A DNA stretch of 57,891 nt from Bacillota bacterium (GTDB lineage: Bacteria; Bacillota; DTU030; DUMP01). The position numbers and the translations under genes were made by a program. Position 1 is the stretch's first letter; each line of letters starts with the position of its first letter. This document shows positions 11,099-19,343 of the stretch, one piece after another. The stretch spans positions 1 to 57,891 of the forward strand of contig JASKKP010000010.1 of NCBI GenBank assembly GCA_030154105.1. Direction: 5' to 3'. The notes beneath the pieces were generated by a model. That model ran no database searches and was not told the origin of the DNA. It was given only the letters and a program-made list of their open reading frames with translations.

Positions 11099-12973
11099 GT
11101 GGGTGGCGGGATGATGGGGCCGGAACCTGAGCTTACGGGGAATGCCCTGCGCATACTCCGGCACCGTTACCTTAAACGCAGCTCGGAAGGTGAAATTCTG
11201 GAGACTCCGGCCGAGATGTTTTGGCGCGTGGCGGAGGCTGTAGCCGTGGCGGAACGTCTGTACGACCCCGCGGCGGATGTGTCGGCGGTGGCAGCGGCAT
11301 TTTATGAGGCTATGGCCCGGCTCGAGTTCTTGCCTAATTCTCCTACTCTCATAAATGCTGGCCGTGAGCTCGGCCAACTGGCCGCCTGTTTTGTTCTCCC
11401 CGTGGAAGACTCCATAGAGAGCATATTTGAAGCCGTGAAAAACATGGCCCTTATCCAGAAGAGCGGCGGGGGGACCGGTTTTTCTTTTTCCCGGATCCGG
11501 CCCAAGAACGACATCGTTCACTCTACCCGAGGTATTGCCAGCGGGCCGCTTTCCTTCTTACGGGTATTCGATGTGACCACCGATGCGATTAAGCAGGGAG
11601 GAGTGCGCCGGGGGGCCAACATGGCCGTCCTGCGGGTAGATCACCCGGATATACTGGAATTTATTACGGCCAAGCAGCAGGAAGGCGTGTTTTCTAATTT
11701 CAACTTTTCGGTGGGCCTTACGGAGGACTTTATCGCGCAGGTACGCGCAGGTTCCGACTACCCGCTTATCAATCCCCGCACTGGCGGCGAGGTGCGACGG
11801 CTGCCGGCGCGTAAGGTCTTCGATTTGATTGTAAACATGGCTTGGGCCGGGGGTGAGCCGGGCATTGTTTTCCTCGACCGCATCAACCGAGACAACCCCA
11901 CCCCGGCCCTCGGGCGGATCGAAAGCACGAACCCGTGCGGAGAAGTGCCGCTCCTTCCCTATGAGAGTTGCAACCTGGGCTCTATCAACCTAAGTCGCAT
12001 GCTGCGGGAAGGTGCGGGCGGTCCGGAGGTCGATTGGGAGCGCTTGGGGCGGACGGTGCGCCTAGCGGTACGCTTCCTGGACAACGTGATCGACGTAAAC
12101 CGTTACCCACTTCCCGAGATTGAAGAAATGTCTAAAGGCAATCGCAAGATCGGGCTTGGGGTAATGGGTTTTGCCGAACTACTTCTGAGGCTCCGGGTTC
12201 CGTACGCCAGCTCCGAAGGGACGACCATGGCCGAACGGCTTATGGCTTTCATCAGCCGGGAGGCGCGTGCGGCCTCTCTTCAGCTTGCCGAGGAGCGAGG
12301 CACCTTTCCCAACTGGGGAAGGAGCATCTACGCCGGTAAGGAAAAGCTCAGGAATGCCACCTTGACCACCATTGCGCCTACGGGCAGCATCTCCCTCATT
12401 GCGGGGACGACAAGCGGCATTGAGCCCCTTTTCGCGCTGGCCTATGCCCGCCACGTCGTAGGCGGCGAAGAGTTGACCGAGGTACACCCGCTTTTTCTTG
12501 AAGTAGCCAAAAAGCGCGGCTTTTATAGTTCGGAACTTCTTCGGCATCTGGCCGCAAAGGGAAATGCCGAGGGGCTGGAAGCTGTGCCTGAAGATGTGCG
12601 CCGGCTTTTCGCTACAGCCCTCGAGATTGCTCCTCTTTGGCATGTCCGCATGCAGGCGGCCTTTCAACGCTACACGGATAATGCAGTCGCCAAAACGGTA
12701 AACCTGAGGCAGGAGGCCGGTCCGGAAGAAGTAAAAGAAGTCTTCCTTCTGGCCGCCGAACTAGGATGCAAGGGAGTCACCGTCTACCGCGACCGCAGCC
12801 GCCGCATCCAGGTATTGGAAGCCGGTACGGAAGGCCTTCGCCCCACCTGGGAAGAGGTCGGCTCCGAGTTCCGGCGCCAACGCTTCTCCTGCCCTGAGTG
12901 TGGAGTGGACCTCGAGTACGCCGGCCGCTGCGTAACCTGTCCATCCTGCGGGTATTCGAAGTGTTTAATATAA
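11099..12973 (+). CDS. nrdJ: Adenosylcobalamin-dependent ribonucleotide reductase (class II)
   Basis: Makes deoxyribonucleotides without oxygen, using coenzyme B12 to form the thiyl radical. The 624-residue protein has the ten-stranded barrel hallmarks: FLPNSPTLINAGRE, KSGGGTGFSFSRIRP, NPCGE with the catalytic cysteine C280, and SCNLGSINLSR. The tail has a CPEC..CVTCPSC zinc-ribbon-like cysteine set before the final redox-type cysteine. No N-terminal ATP-cone is visible. The GTG start at 11099 is set by AAGGAGG. Aminotransferase and sepF follow closely on the same strand. Confidence 0.95.
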   Translation: MGGGMMGPEPELTGNALRILRHRYLKRSSEGEILETPAEMFWRVAEAVAVAERLYDPAADVSAVAAAFYEAMARLEFLPNSPTLINAGRELGQLAACFVLPVEDSIESIFEAVKNMALIQKSGGGTGFSFSRIRPKNDIVHSTRGIASGPLSFLRVFDVTTDAIKQGGVRRGANMAVLRVDHPDILEFITAKQQEGVFSNFNFSVGLTEDFIAQVRAGSDYPLINPRTGGEVRRLPARKVFDLIVNMAWAGGEPGIVFLDRINRDNPTPALGRIESTNPCGEVPLLPYESCNLGSINLSRMLREGAGGPEVDWERLGRTVRLAVRFLDNVIDVNRYPLPEIEEMSKGNRKIGLGVMGFAELLLRLRVPYASSEGTTMAERLMAFISREARAASLQLAEERGTFPNWGRSIYAGKEKLRNATLTTIAPTGSISLIAGTTSGIEPLFALAYARHVVGGEELTEVHPLFLEVAKKRGFYSSELLRHLAAKGNAEGLEAVPEDVRRLFATALEIAPLWHVRMQAAFQRYTDNAVAKTVNLRQEAGPEEVKEVFLLAAELGCKGVTVYRDRSRRIQVLEAGTEGLRPTWEEVGSEFRRQRFSCPECGVDLEYAGRCVTCPSCGYSKCLI

Positions 12974-12998
12974 CCTTTAAGCGAGGAGGAGTACGAGA

Positions 12999-14192
12999 AT
13001 GAAGCTTGCACGCCGTGCCCAGGGGATTGGTGCATCCCCCACCTTGGCCATGAATGCCAGGGCCAAAGAAATGAAAAAACAAGGCATCGACATTCTTTCT
13101 TTTACCGTCGGCGAACCGGACTTTGACACGCCCGAGCACATCGCCGAAGCCGGTATCACCGCCATTCGAGAAGGTTTCACTCGTTACACCCCGGCTGCAG
13201 GTATTCCGGAGCTGAAAGAGGCCATTTGCGTCAAGCTTAAGCGCGAGAACGGCCTGGACTATGATCCGGCGGATGTAGTGGTGTCAAATGGAGCCAAGCA
13301 TGCCATCTACAATGCTCTGCAGGCCTTAATCGACGAAGGCGACGAAGTCATCATCCCGGCGCCGTACTGGGTAAGCTATACCGAGATGGTGAAGCTTAAC
13401 GGGGGTGTTCCGGTTGTCGTGCCCACGCGGGCCGAGGATGGCTTCAAGCTCACTCCTTCTTCTCTTAAAGCGGCAATTACGCCGCGCACCAAAGCCATCT
13501 TTATCAACTCGCCTAACAATCCAACGGGGGCCGTGTACTCGCGGGCGGAGCTAGAGGCGTTGGCCGAAATTCTGGTCGCCCACGGGATCGTGATTATCGC
13601 CGACGAGGTTTACGAAAAACTACTCTACGATGGGGCGACTTTCACCAGCGTGGCGGCCCTCGGGCCGGAAGTGAAGGATCTCACTGTTACCATCAACGGC
13701 GTATCCAAGACCTACGCCATGACGGGCTGGCGGATAGGCTACGCAGCAGCTCCGCGTGAACTCGCCCAGGCTATGGCCAATATCCAAAGCCACGCCACGT
13801 CGAATCCCAACTCGATTGCCCAGAAGGCTGCCGTAGCAGCCCTGATGGGCCCGCAGGAGCCGGTCCGGCGCATGCTGGACGAGTTTGCCCGCCGACGCGA
13901 GCGAATGGTGGCCGGCATCAACGCTCTGCCTGGCTTTAAATGCCGCAAACCGGAGGGTGCCTTCTATATCTTCGCGGACGTGTCCGAGCTATTTGGACGC
14001 ACGCTCCGGGGGCAAAAAATCACCGGCTCCGTCAGCCTGGCAGAGCTTCTTTTGGTAGAGGCCCACGTGGCTGTCGTACCGGGGGCAGCCTTTGGTGACG
14101 ATCGTTACGTGCGGTTTTCTTACGCCACGTCCATGGCGTCCATTGAAAAGGGCCTGGTGCGACTTAAGGAGGTTCTGGCGGAAGTCCGGTAA
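12999..14192 (+). CDS. aspC: PLP-dependent aspartate-type aminotransferase
   Basis: Class I/II aminotransferase of 397 residues, likely exchanging the amino group of aspartate with 2-oxoglutarate or a related oxo-acid. PLP lysine K237 lies in GVSKTYAMTGWRIGY. Other family marks are GEPDFDTPEHI, NSPNNPTGAVYS and the final arginine region YVRFSYATS. This subgroup also includes prephenate aminotransferases, and the sequence alone does not settle substrate choice. ATG with GAGGAGG upstream, 25 bases after nrdJ. Confidence 0.9.
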   Translation: MKLARRAQGIGASPTLAMNARAKEMKKQGIDILSFTVGEPDFDTPEHIAEAGITAIREGFTRYTPAAGIPELKEAICVKLKRENGLDYDPADVVVSNGAKHAIYNALQALIDEGDEVIIPAPYWVSYTEMVKLNGGVPVVVPTRAEDGFKLTPSSLKAAITPRTKAIFINSPNNPTGAVYSRAELEALAEILVAHGIVIIADEVYEKLLYDGATFTSVAALGPEVKDLTVTINGVSKTYAMTGWRIGYAAAPRELAQAMANIQSHATSNPNSIAQKAAVAALMGPQEPVRRMLDEFARRRERMVAGINALPGFKCRKPEGAFYIFADVSELFGRTLRGQKITGSVSLAELLLVEAHVAVVPGAAFGDDRYVRFSYATSMASIEKGLVRLKEVLAEVR

Positions 14193-14239
14193 AGGCATGT
14201 GGGAAGGCGCGCGGCCAGGGTAAGGATGAAGCAGGAAGG

Positions 14240-14614
14240 ATGACAGAAATGCCCGACCTTTGGGAGAAGGTACGCTCGCTCATCGGCAAACGAGGGGTGC
14301 CGGTTTCCGGGCCGACGGAACTTAAAGTTCGTTTGGACCCGCCGCCCAGCGAGGTGCGGGTGGTGGTGCGGCGGCCAACCTCTTTTGCCGAGGCGGAGAG
14401 CATAGCGGCCCAGATAAAGGCCGGGCAGGCGGTGGTGCTTAACCTGGAAGGGCTAGCACTGGAGACGGCACAGCGTCTGGTGGATTACCTGAGCGGGGTC
14501 ACCTACGGGTTGGACGGGAACCAGGAAAAAGTCGGCGCTTCGATCTTCCTCTTCACTCCTCCAGGAGTGAACATCCATGTTCGAGATCTCCTGCGCGGCT
14601 TCGAGCCTAAGTGA
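14240..14614 (+). CDS. sepF: Cell division protein SepF
   Basis: 124 residues. The SepF domain from about residue 38 carries RRPTSFAEAESIAAQIKAG and AQRLVDYLSGVTYGLDG. SepF polymerises at the division site, tethers FtsZ to the membrane and is typical of Firmicutes, Actinobacteria and Cyanobacteria. Here it lies away from the usual ylm cluster. The N-terminal linker is short. The region after it forms a strong hairpin in front of the TPR gene. Confidence 0.88.
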   Translation: MTEMPDLWEKVRSLIGKRGVPVSGPTELKVRLDPPPSEVRVVVRRPTSFAEAESIAAQIKAGQAVVLNLEGLALETAQRLVDYLSGVTYGLDGNQEKVGASIFLFTPPGVNIHVRDLLRGFEPK

Positions 14615-14628
14615 GATAGGGTGAGAAT

Positions 14629-14680
14629 AGCCCCTTTCGCTTCCACAAAAACTACGGGAAACGGAGGCGAGGGGGCTTTT
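14629..14680 (+). terminator. Terminator-like hairpin overlapping the next gene's ribosome-binding site
   Basis: The left arm at 14629-14644 (AGCCCCTTTCGCTTCC) pairs imperfectly with the right arm at 14663-14677 (GGAGGCGAGGGGGCT), and TTTT follows. The right arm holds the only GGAGG before the GTG at 14683. It could terminate sepF transcripts or attenuate the downstream gene. Confidence 0.5.
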
Positions 14681-14682
14681 CC

Positions 14683-15567
14683 GTGCTGGGAAAGTGGCGC
14701 CATCCCAGCCTGGTTGTGCTGGTCCTGGGCATCCTTCTCGGCGTCCGACTGTTACTTCCTACAGCTCTGGAGTATGAAGCGGAAAGGGCGCTTCTTACCG
14801 GGCGGCTGGAGAGGGCCCTGCGCCTCTATGACTTTCTCGGCCGCTGGTACCCAGACCGGGCTACCGCCGGACTATATGAGCTTCAAGAGGCCGACATCTA
14901 CTACTACAAGTACGGAGACTTGAAATCGGCGGAGTCTCACTACTGGGCGGCTCTGAAAACGGGCAAATTGCCGGACGGCCTTGAGTCCTACGCCCGCGAA
15001 CAGCTCACCCTAATTGCCCTGTACGGGAGAGATAAAGTGTTTTTCCCTCGTTACATTGCGGTAGCCGATGCCTTTCGGCGGGGTAGCAGCGCCGGGTACG
15101 AGGAAGCCGAAGCTCTGGGGGAAGCCCTCATTGCCGACGAGCCCCCGCCTGAGCTCGCCGGCGAGACCTGGTTTCTTGTGGGCGAGAGTCGCCTTCGCCT
15201 GAAAAAGTACGAAGAGGCCGTGCAGGCCTACGAAGCGGTTTTTTCCCGCACTTCCAAGCACCGCTTGGAAGCCGATGCCCTCTACGGTGCAGCCTACAGC
15301 GCCGAGCAGGCGGGAGACTACGTAAAGGCCTGCCGCTACTACGAACGCCTGGCTCAAGATTACCCTGGAACGCTGCTGGGCGAGGTGGGTTTGTACACGA
15401 GTGCCGTCCTGGCCGAGAAACTGGGCGACCCGGATGGAGCGCACCGCCGGCTGGTCAGCTATCTCAACCGTTACCCAAAAGGCTATTTTGCTGCGGAGGC
15501 TGCGGACGAGCTCAAGAAACTTGTCGAGAAAAGGCGTACTTGTAGAACAGTAATAAGACGAAGTTAA
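14683..15567 (+). CDS. Membrane-anchored TPR protein
   Basis: 294 residues. An N-terminal hydrophobic helix (about residues 8-25) acts as a signal anchor, then tetratricopeptide-like helical pairs run throughout. The clearest are LAGETWFLVGESRLRLKKYEEAVQ, ADALYGAAYSAEQAGDYVKA and GEVGLYTSAVLAEKLGD, each described here only by its start. It resembles BamD/YbgF-like repeat proteins, which usually serve as scaffolds outside the membrane. No specific function is assignable. The GTG start follows directly on a hairpin that covers its ribosome-binding site. Confidence 0.7.
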   Translation: MLGKWRHPSLVVLVLGILLGVRLLLPTALEYEAERALLTGRLERALRLYDFLGRWYPDRATAGLYELQEADIYYYKYGDLKSAESHYWAALKTGKLPDGLESYAREQLTLIALYGRDKVFFPRYIAVADAFRRGSSAGYEEAEALGEALIADEPPPELAGETWFLVGESRLRLKKYEEAVQAYEAVFSRTSKHRLEADALYGAAYSAEQAGDYVKACRYYERLAQDYPGTLLGEVGLYTSAVLAEKLGDPDGAHRRLVSYLNRYPKGYFAAEAADELKKLVEKRRTCRTVIRRS

Positions 15568-15605
15568 GCCCCGGAAGCTAGAAGGAATAGAAGGGTGCTT
15601 GTGGA

Positions 15606-15632
15606 ATACCTCCTTAGAGAACCAGGAGGTAT
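15606..15632 (+). promoter_or_regulatory. Hairpin sequestering the dnaE ribosome-binding site
   Basis: A perfect 9-bp inverted repeat, ATACCTCCT (15606-15614) and AGGAGGTAT (15624-15632), has a 9-base loop. The right arm contains the whole AGGAGGT site of dnaE. Folding of the message would hide the site; this is seen in the sequence, while regulation is inferred. Confidence 0.65.
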
Positions 15633-15636
15633 GGAC

Positions 15637-18600
15637 ATGGGCGCCGGATTTGTTCATCTGCATGTACACAGCGCCTACAGCCTACTGGACGGGTCAGGGC
15701 GCATCGACGACCTGGTGGCGGCAGCCAAGCGCTGCGGGATGCCTGCCTTGGCGCTGACGGATCATGGGGTCATGTACGGGTGTGTGGAGTTTTACAAGGC
15801 GGCGTGTGCGGCCGGGCTGAAGCCTATCTTGGGGTGCGAGGTATACGTAGCTCCCCGTTCGCGACACGAACGGACGGCGCGCGTGGACGATAACCTGGCC
15901 CACCTGGTGCTCCTGGCCGCTGATGCCTCCGGCTACCGGAACTTGATGGCTCTGGTCAGCCGGGCCTTTCTAGAAGGATTTTATTACAAACCCCGGGTGG
16001 ACAAGGAGCTCCTTGCCGAGTACAGCCGGGGCCTGATCGCTCTATCCGGCTGCCTGGCGGGAGAGATTCCCGCGCACCTCGCCGCAGGAAACAAGGAGGG
16101 CGCGCGGCGCGCTGCGGCCGAATACCGGGACATCTTCGGACCGGATAACTTCTACCTCGAACTGCAGGATCAAAATCTGCCGCGCCAGAGAGAGCTAAAC
16201 CAGGCCTTGGTCGAGCTGGGGCGGGAACTAAAGCTTCCAGTTGTGGCCACCAACGATGTGCACTACGTACGGCCGGAAGACGCGGCGGCACACGATATTC
16301 TCCTCTGTATCCAGACGGGCAAGAGCCTCCATGATCCGAGCCGGTTGCGTTTTCCCACCGAGGAGTTTTATCTAAAATCGCCGGAGGAGATGGAGGCCCT
16401 TTTTGCCGCCTGGCCGGAAGCCCTGAGGAATACTTTGGTTATCGCCGAACGCTGCAACGTGGAGTTGGAGCTTGGCCGGCTCCACCTTCCGGAGTTCCCG
16501 CTCCCGCCGGGGAAGACGGCAGAAGCATATTTAGAAGAGCTCTGCCGGGAAGGCCTCCGGCGGCGTTATGGAACGCCAGGAAGGAATGAAGAAGAACGGC
16601 TTCAGCACGAACTCGAAATCATCCGCCGCATGGGATTTAGCAGCTACTTCCTTATCGTTTGGGACTTTGTGCGCTTTGCCCGCGAACGCGGGATCCTTGT
16701 CGGGCCGGGACGCGGCTCGGCCGCCGGGAGCCTGGTGGCTTATGTCTTGGGCATTACCGACATCGACCCGCTGGCGCACGGCCTCCTTTTTGAGCGCTTC
16801 CTCAATCCGGAGCGGATCAGCATGCCCGACATCGACATCGACTTCGCCGACGACCGGCGGGATGAGGTGATCGCCTACGTTACAGCGACCTACGGGGCCG
16901 ATCGGGTGGCCCAGATCATTACCTTTGGGACCATGGCCGCGCGGGCGGCCATCCGGGACGCGGGCAGGGCCTTTGATCTTCCTTACGGCGATGTGGATAA
17001 GGTAGCCAAATTGGTGCCGGCCGAAGTCGGGGTTTCCCTGGAAAGCGCGCTGGCGACGAGCCCTGAGCTCGCCGAGCTCTACGACCGCGAGGAGTGGGTG
17101 CGCCAGCTCATCGACACCGCCAAGAAACTCGAGGGGTTGCCCCGCCATGCCTCCACCCATGCCGCTGGCGTGGTGATTTCCGCCCGGCCGCTCATGGAGT
17201 ACGTTCCCCTCCAGAAAACGGGAGACGGCGTGGTAACGACTCAGTACCCCTGGGAAACGATAGAGGAAATCGGTCTGCTCAAGATGGACTTTCTGGGACT
17301 TCGCACCCTATCGGTGCTGAGCCAGGCGGTGCGTCTGGTTAAAGAAGGGCGCGGGGAGGATATCGATTTGGCCCGCATACCCTTAAATGATGCGCCCACC
17401 TTTGAACTCTTGGCCTCGGGAGCGACGAGCGGCGTGTTCCAGCTGGAAAGCCCGGGCATGCGTTCTCTAATCCGCGAACTTAAACCTACGGATCTTTCCG
17501 ATCTTACGGCTCTGGTGGCGCTTTACCGGCCGGGACCTTTAGGAAGCGGCATGGTGGAAGACTTCATTGCCCGCAAGCACGGGCGCAAGCCGGTGGAGTA
17601 CCTGCATCCTCTGCTCGAACCCATTTTAAAAGAGACATACGGTGTCATCCTTTACCAGGAACAGGTTATGCAGATTGCCAGCCGCCTGGCCGGCTTCACC
17701 TTGGGCGAGGCCGACCTCTTGCGCCGGGCCATGGGCAAGAAAAAGCCGGAAGTGATCGCCGCCCAGCGCGAACGTTTTCTGGCCGGCGCCGAAAAAGCGG
17801 GCCTTTCTGCGGAGACGGCGGCCCGGGTGTTTGAACTTATGGAGTACTTCGCCGGCTACGGTTTCAACAAATCCCACTCGGCCGCCTATGCCCTCCTCGC
17901 CTACCAGACGGCCTACCTAAAGGCCCACTATCCGGCCGAATACATGGCCGCCCTCCTGAGCAGCGTAATGGAGGACAGCGATAAGGTGGCCCTATACGTG
18001 GAAGAGTGCCGGCGCCTGGGCCTTAAGGTGCTGCCGCCCGACGTCAACCGAAGCCAGGTGGATTTTACCGTGGACGAGGGCGGGATTCGTTTCGGACTGG
18101 CGGCGGTGAAAAACGCCGGGCGGACGGCGATGGCCAGCATTGTTGCGTCCCGCGAAAAAGAAGGGGCCTTTCGTTCGCTGGGGGATCTCTGCCGGCGGGT
18201 CGACTTAAGAAGTGTTAACAAGCGGACCATCGAAAGCTTAATCAAGGCAGGAGCCCTGAGCAACCTCCCCGGGAACCGCGCCCAGCAACTGGCGGCGCTG
18301 GACGCGGCCCTCGAAGCCGCCCAGGTCTACCAGCGGGAACGCGCCAGCGGCCAGGCCCTGCTCTGGGACCTTCTCCCGGAAAGTACGCAGGACGTGTCCC
18401 TTCCGGAGTTACCGGAAGTGGCGGCGGCGGAGCTCTTGGCCTGGGAAAAGGAAGCGCTCGGCTTTTACCTCACCGGCCATCCGCTGGCTTCCCGCGCCGA
18501 GCTTCTCCGGCAGGTGGTTACGGCGGAAAGCCGTGAACTTAGAGAGCTGCCGGAGGGTACGCCCGTTGTGGTCGGCGGCATGGTTACGGAACTCAAACGG

Positions 18601-19050
18601 ATAAGCACAAGAAAGGGAGAAGCCATGGCTTTCGCCACACTGGAGGATCTCAGCGGTGTGGTCGAAGTAGTGGTTTTTCCGCGCACCTACGCCTCGGCCC
18701 GGGGCTTCTTAAAGCCCGAGGCTCTGCTTCTGGTCAAAGGCCGGACTGCCCGGCGCGAAGAGGAAGAGAGGAACAAAGTCCTGGCCGACGAGGTTCTTCC
18801 GCTCGCGGGGGTGGAGGAGCTGTACCTAAGGCTAAATGAAGGGCAGGCGCCGGCGCTCGCCGATCTGGAGCGCGAGCTCAGGACGGCGCCTGGAGATAGC
18901 CCGGTATTTGTCTTTTACCCCGGCGAAGGGCGGCTGGTGCGGCTGAAGCCGGAGCTTAACGTGGCCCTGGAGGAACACCTGCTTTCCCGCCTGAAGGAGC
19001 TTCTTGGCCCGGAGAACGTAGCCGTAAAGGTAAAAAAGTTGGTCGGTTGA
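15637..19050 (+). CDS. dnaE: DNA polymerase III alpha subunit DnaE
   Basis: Replicative polymerase subunit, 1137 residues from ATG 15637, chosen because AGGAGGT ends 6 bases upstream (ATG 15631 is too close). Domains in order: PHP domain from the N-terminus (HLHVHSAYSLLDG), palm with the catalytic aspartates (PDIDIDFADDRR), fingers, helix-hairpin-helix region around residues 800-880, and an OB fold (VVVGGMVTELKRISTRKG). It lacks the proofreading exonuclease insert of PolC, so it is the DnaE class. Downstream are a small DUF2007-type gene and pyk. Confidence 0.95.
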   Translation: MGAGFVHLHVHSAYSLLDGSGRIDDLVAAAKRCGMPALALTDHGVMYGCVEFYKAACAAGLKPILGCEVYVAPRSRHERTARVDDNLAHLVLLAADASGYRNLMALVSRAFLEGFYYKPRVDKELLAEYSRGLIALSGCLAGEIPAHLAAGNKEGARRAAAEYRDIFGPDNFYLELQDQNLPRQRELNQALVELGRELKLPVVATNDVHYVRPEDAAAHDILLCIQTGKSLHDPSRLRFPTEEFYLKSPEEMEALFAAWPEALRNTLVIAERCNVELELGRLHLPEFPLPPGKTAEAYLEELCREGLRRRYGTPGRNEEERLQHELEIIRRMGFSSYFLIVWDFVRFARERGILVGPGRGSAAGSLVAYVLGITDIDPLAHGLLFERFLNPERISMPDIDIDFADDRRDEVIAYVTATYGADRVAQIITFGTMAARAAIRDAGRAFDLPYGDVDKVAKLVPAEVGVSLESALATSPELAELYDREEWVRQLIDTAKKLEGLPRHASTHAAGVVISARPLMEYVPLQKTGDGVVTTQYPWETIEEIGLLKMDFLGLRTLSVLSQAVRLVKEGRGEDIDLARIPLNDAPTFELLASGATSGVFQLESPGMRSLIRELKPTDLSDLTALVALYRPGPLGSGMVEDFIARKHGRKPVEYLHPLLEPILKETYGVILYQEQVMQIASRLAGFTLGEADLLRRAMGKKKPEVIAAQRERFLAGAEKAGLSAETAARVFELMEYFAGYGFNKSHSAAYALLAYQTAYLKAHYPAEYMAALLSSVMEDSDKVALYVEECRRLGLKVLPPDVNRSQVDFTVDEGGIRFGLAAVKNAGRTAMASIVASREKEGAFRSLGDLCRRVDLRSVNKRTIESLIKAGALSNLPGNRAQQLAALDAALEAAQVYQRERASGQALLWDLLPESTQDVSLPELPEVAAAELLAWEKEALGFYLTGHPLASRAELLRQVVTAESRELRELPEGTPVVVGGMVTELKRISTRKGEAMAFATLEDLSGVVEVVVFPRTYASARGFLKPEALLLVKGRTARREEEERNKVLADEVLPLAGVEELYLRLNEGQAPALADLERELRTAPGDSPVFVFYPGEGRLVRLKPELNVALEEHLLSRLKELLGPENVAVKVKKLVG

Positions 19051-19123
19051 AAAAGGATTTGGGCTTTGAAGAAGCGAAAAATATAGCAACCCGTAGACGA
19101 GGTAAGGGGGGCCTTGGCTTAAG

Positions 19124-19324
19124 ATGTGGACCGTTATCTACGTCGCCCGTAATCGCACCGAAGCCGAAATGCTGAAGAACATCCTCACCCAGGAAGGCAT
19201 TTTGGTTATGTTGCGGGCGGTGGGCGTGCCGCACTTAGGCAACTCGGGCAGCGTGGAGATCCTCGTTCCGTCTTCCGAAGCGGAGGAAGCTAACGAGATC
19301 CTGCAGGGCAACCTATGTTCGTAA
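19124..19324 (+). CDS. Small DUF2007-like protein
   Basis: 66 residues, starting WTVIYVARNRTEAEMLKNIL and ending with an acidic SSEAEEANEIL helix. This ferredoxin-like alpha/beta pattern is that of the DUF2007 'putative signal transducing' family. No biochemical role is known. It lies between dnaE and pyk, where related genomes often have pfkA, and is probably co-transcribed with pyk 20 bases later. Confidence 0.7.
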   Translation: MWTVIYVARNRTEAEMLKNILTQEGILVMLRAVGVPHLGNSGSVEILVPSSEAEEANEILQGNLCS

Positions 19325-19343
19325 AAATAAGGGAGGGAAAGCG

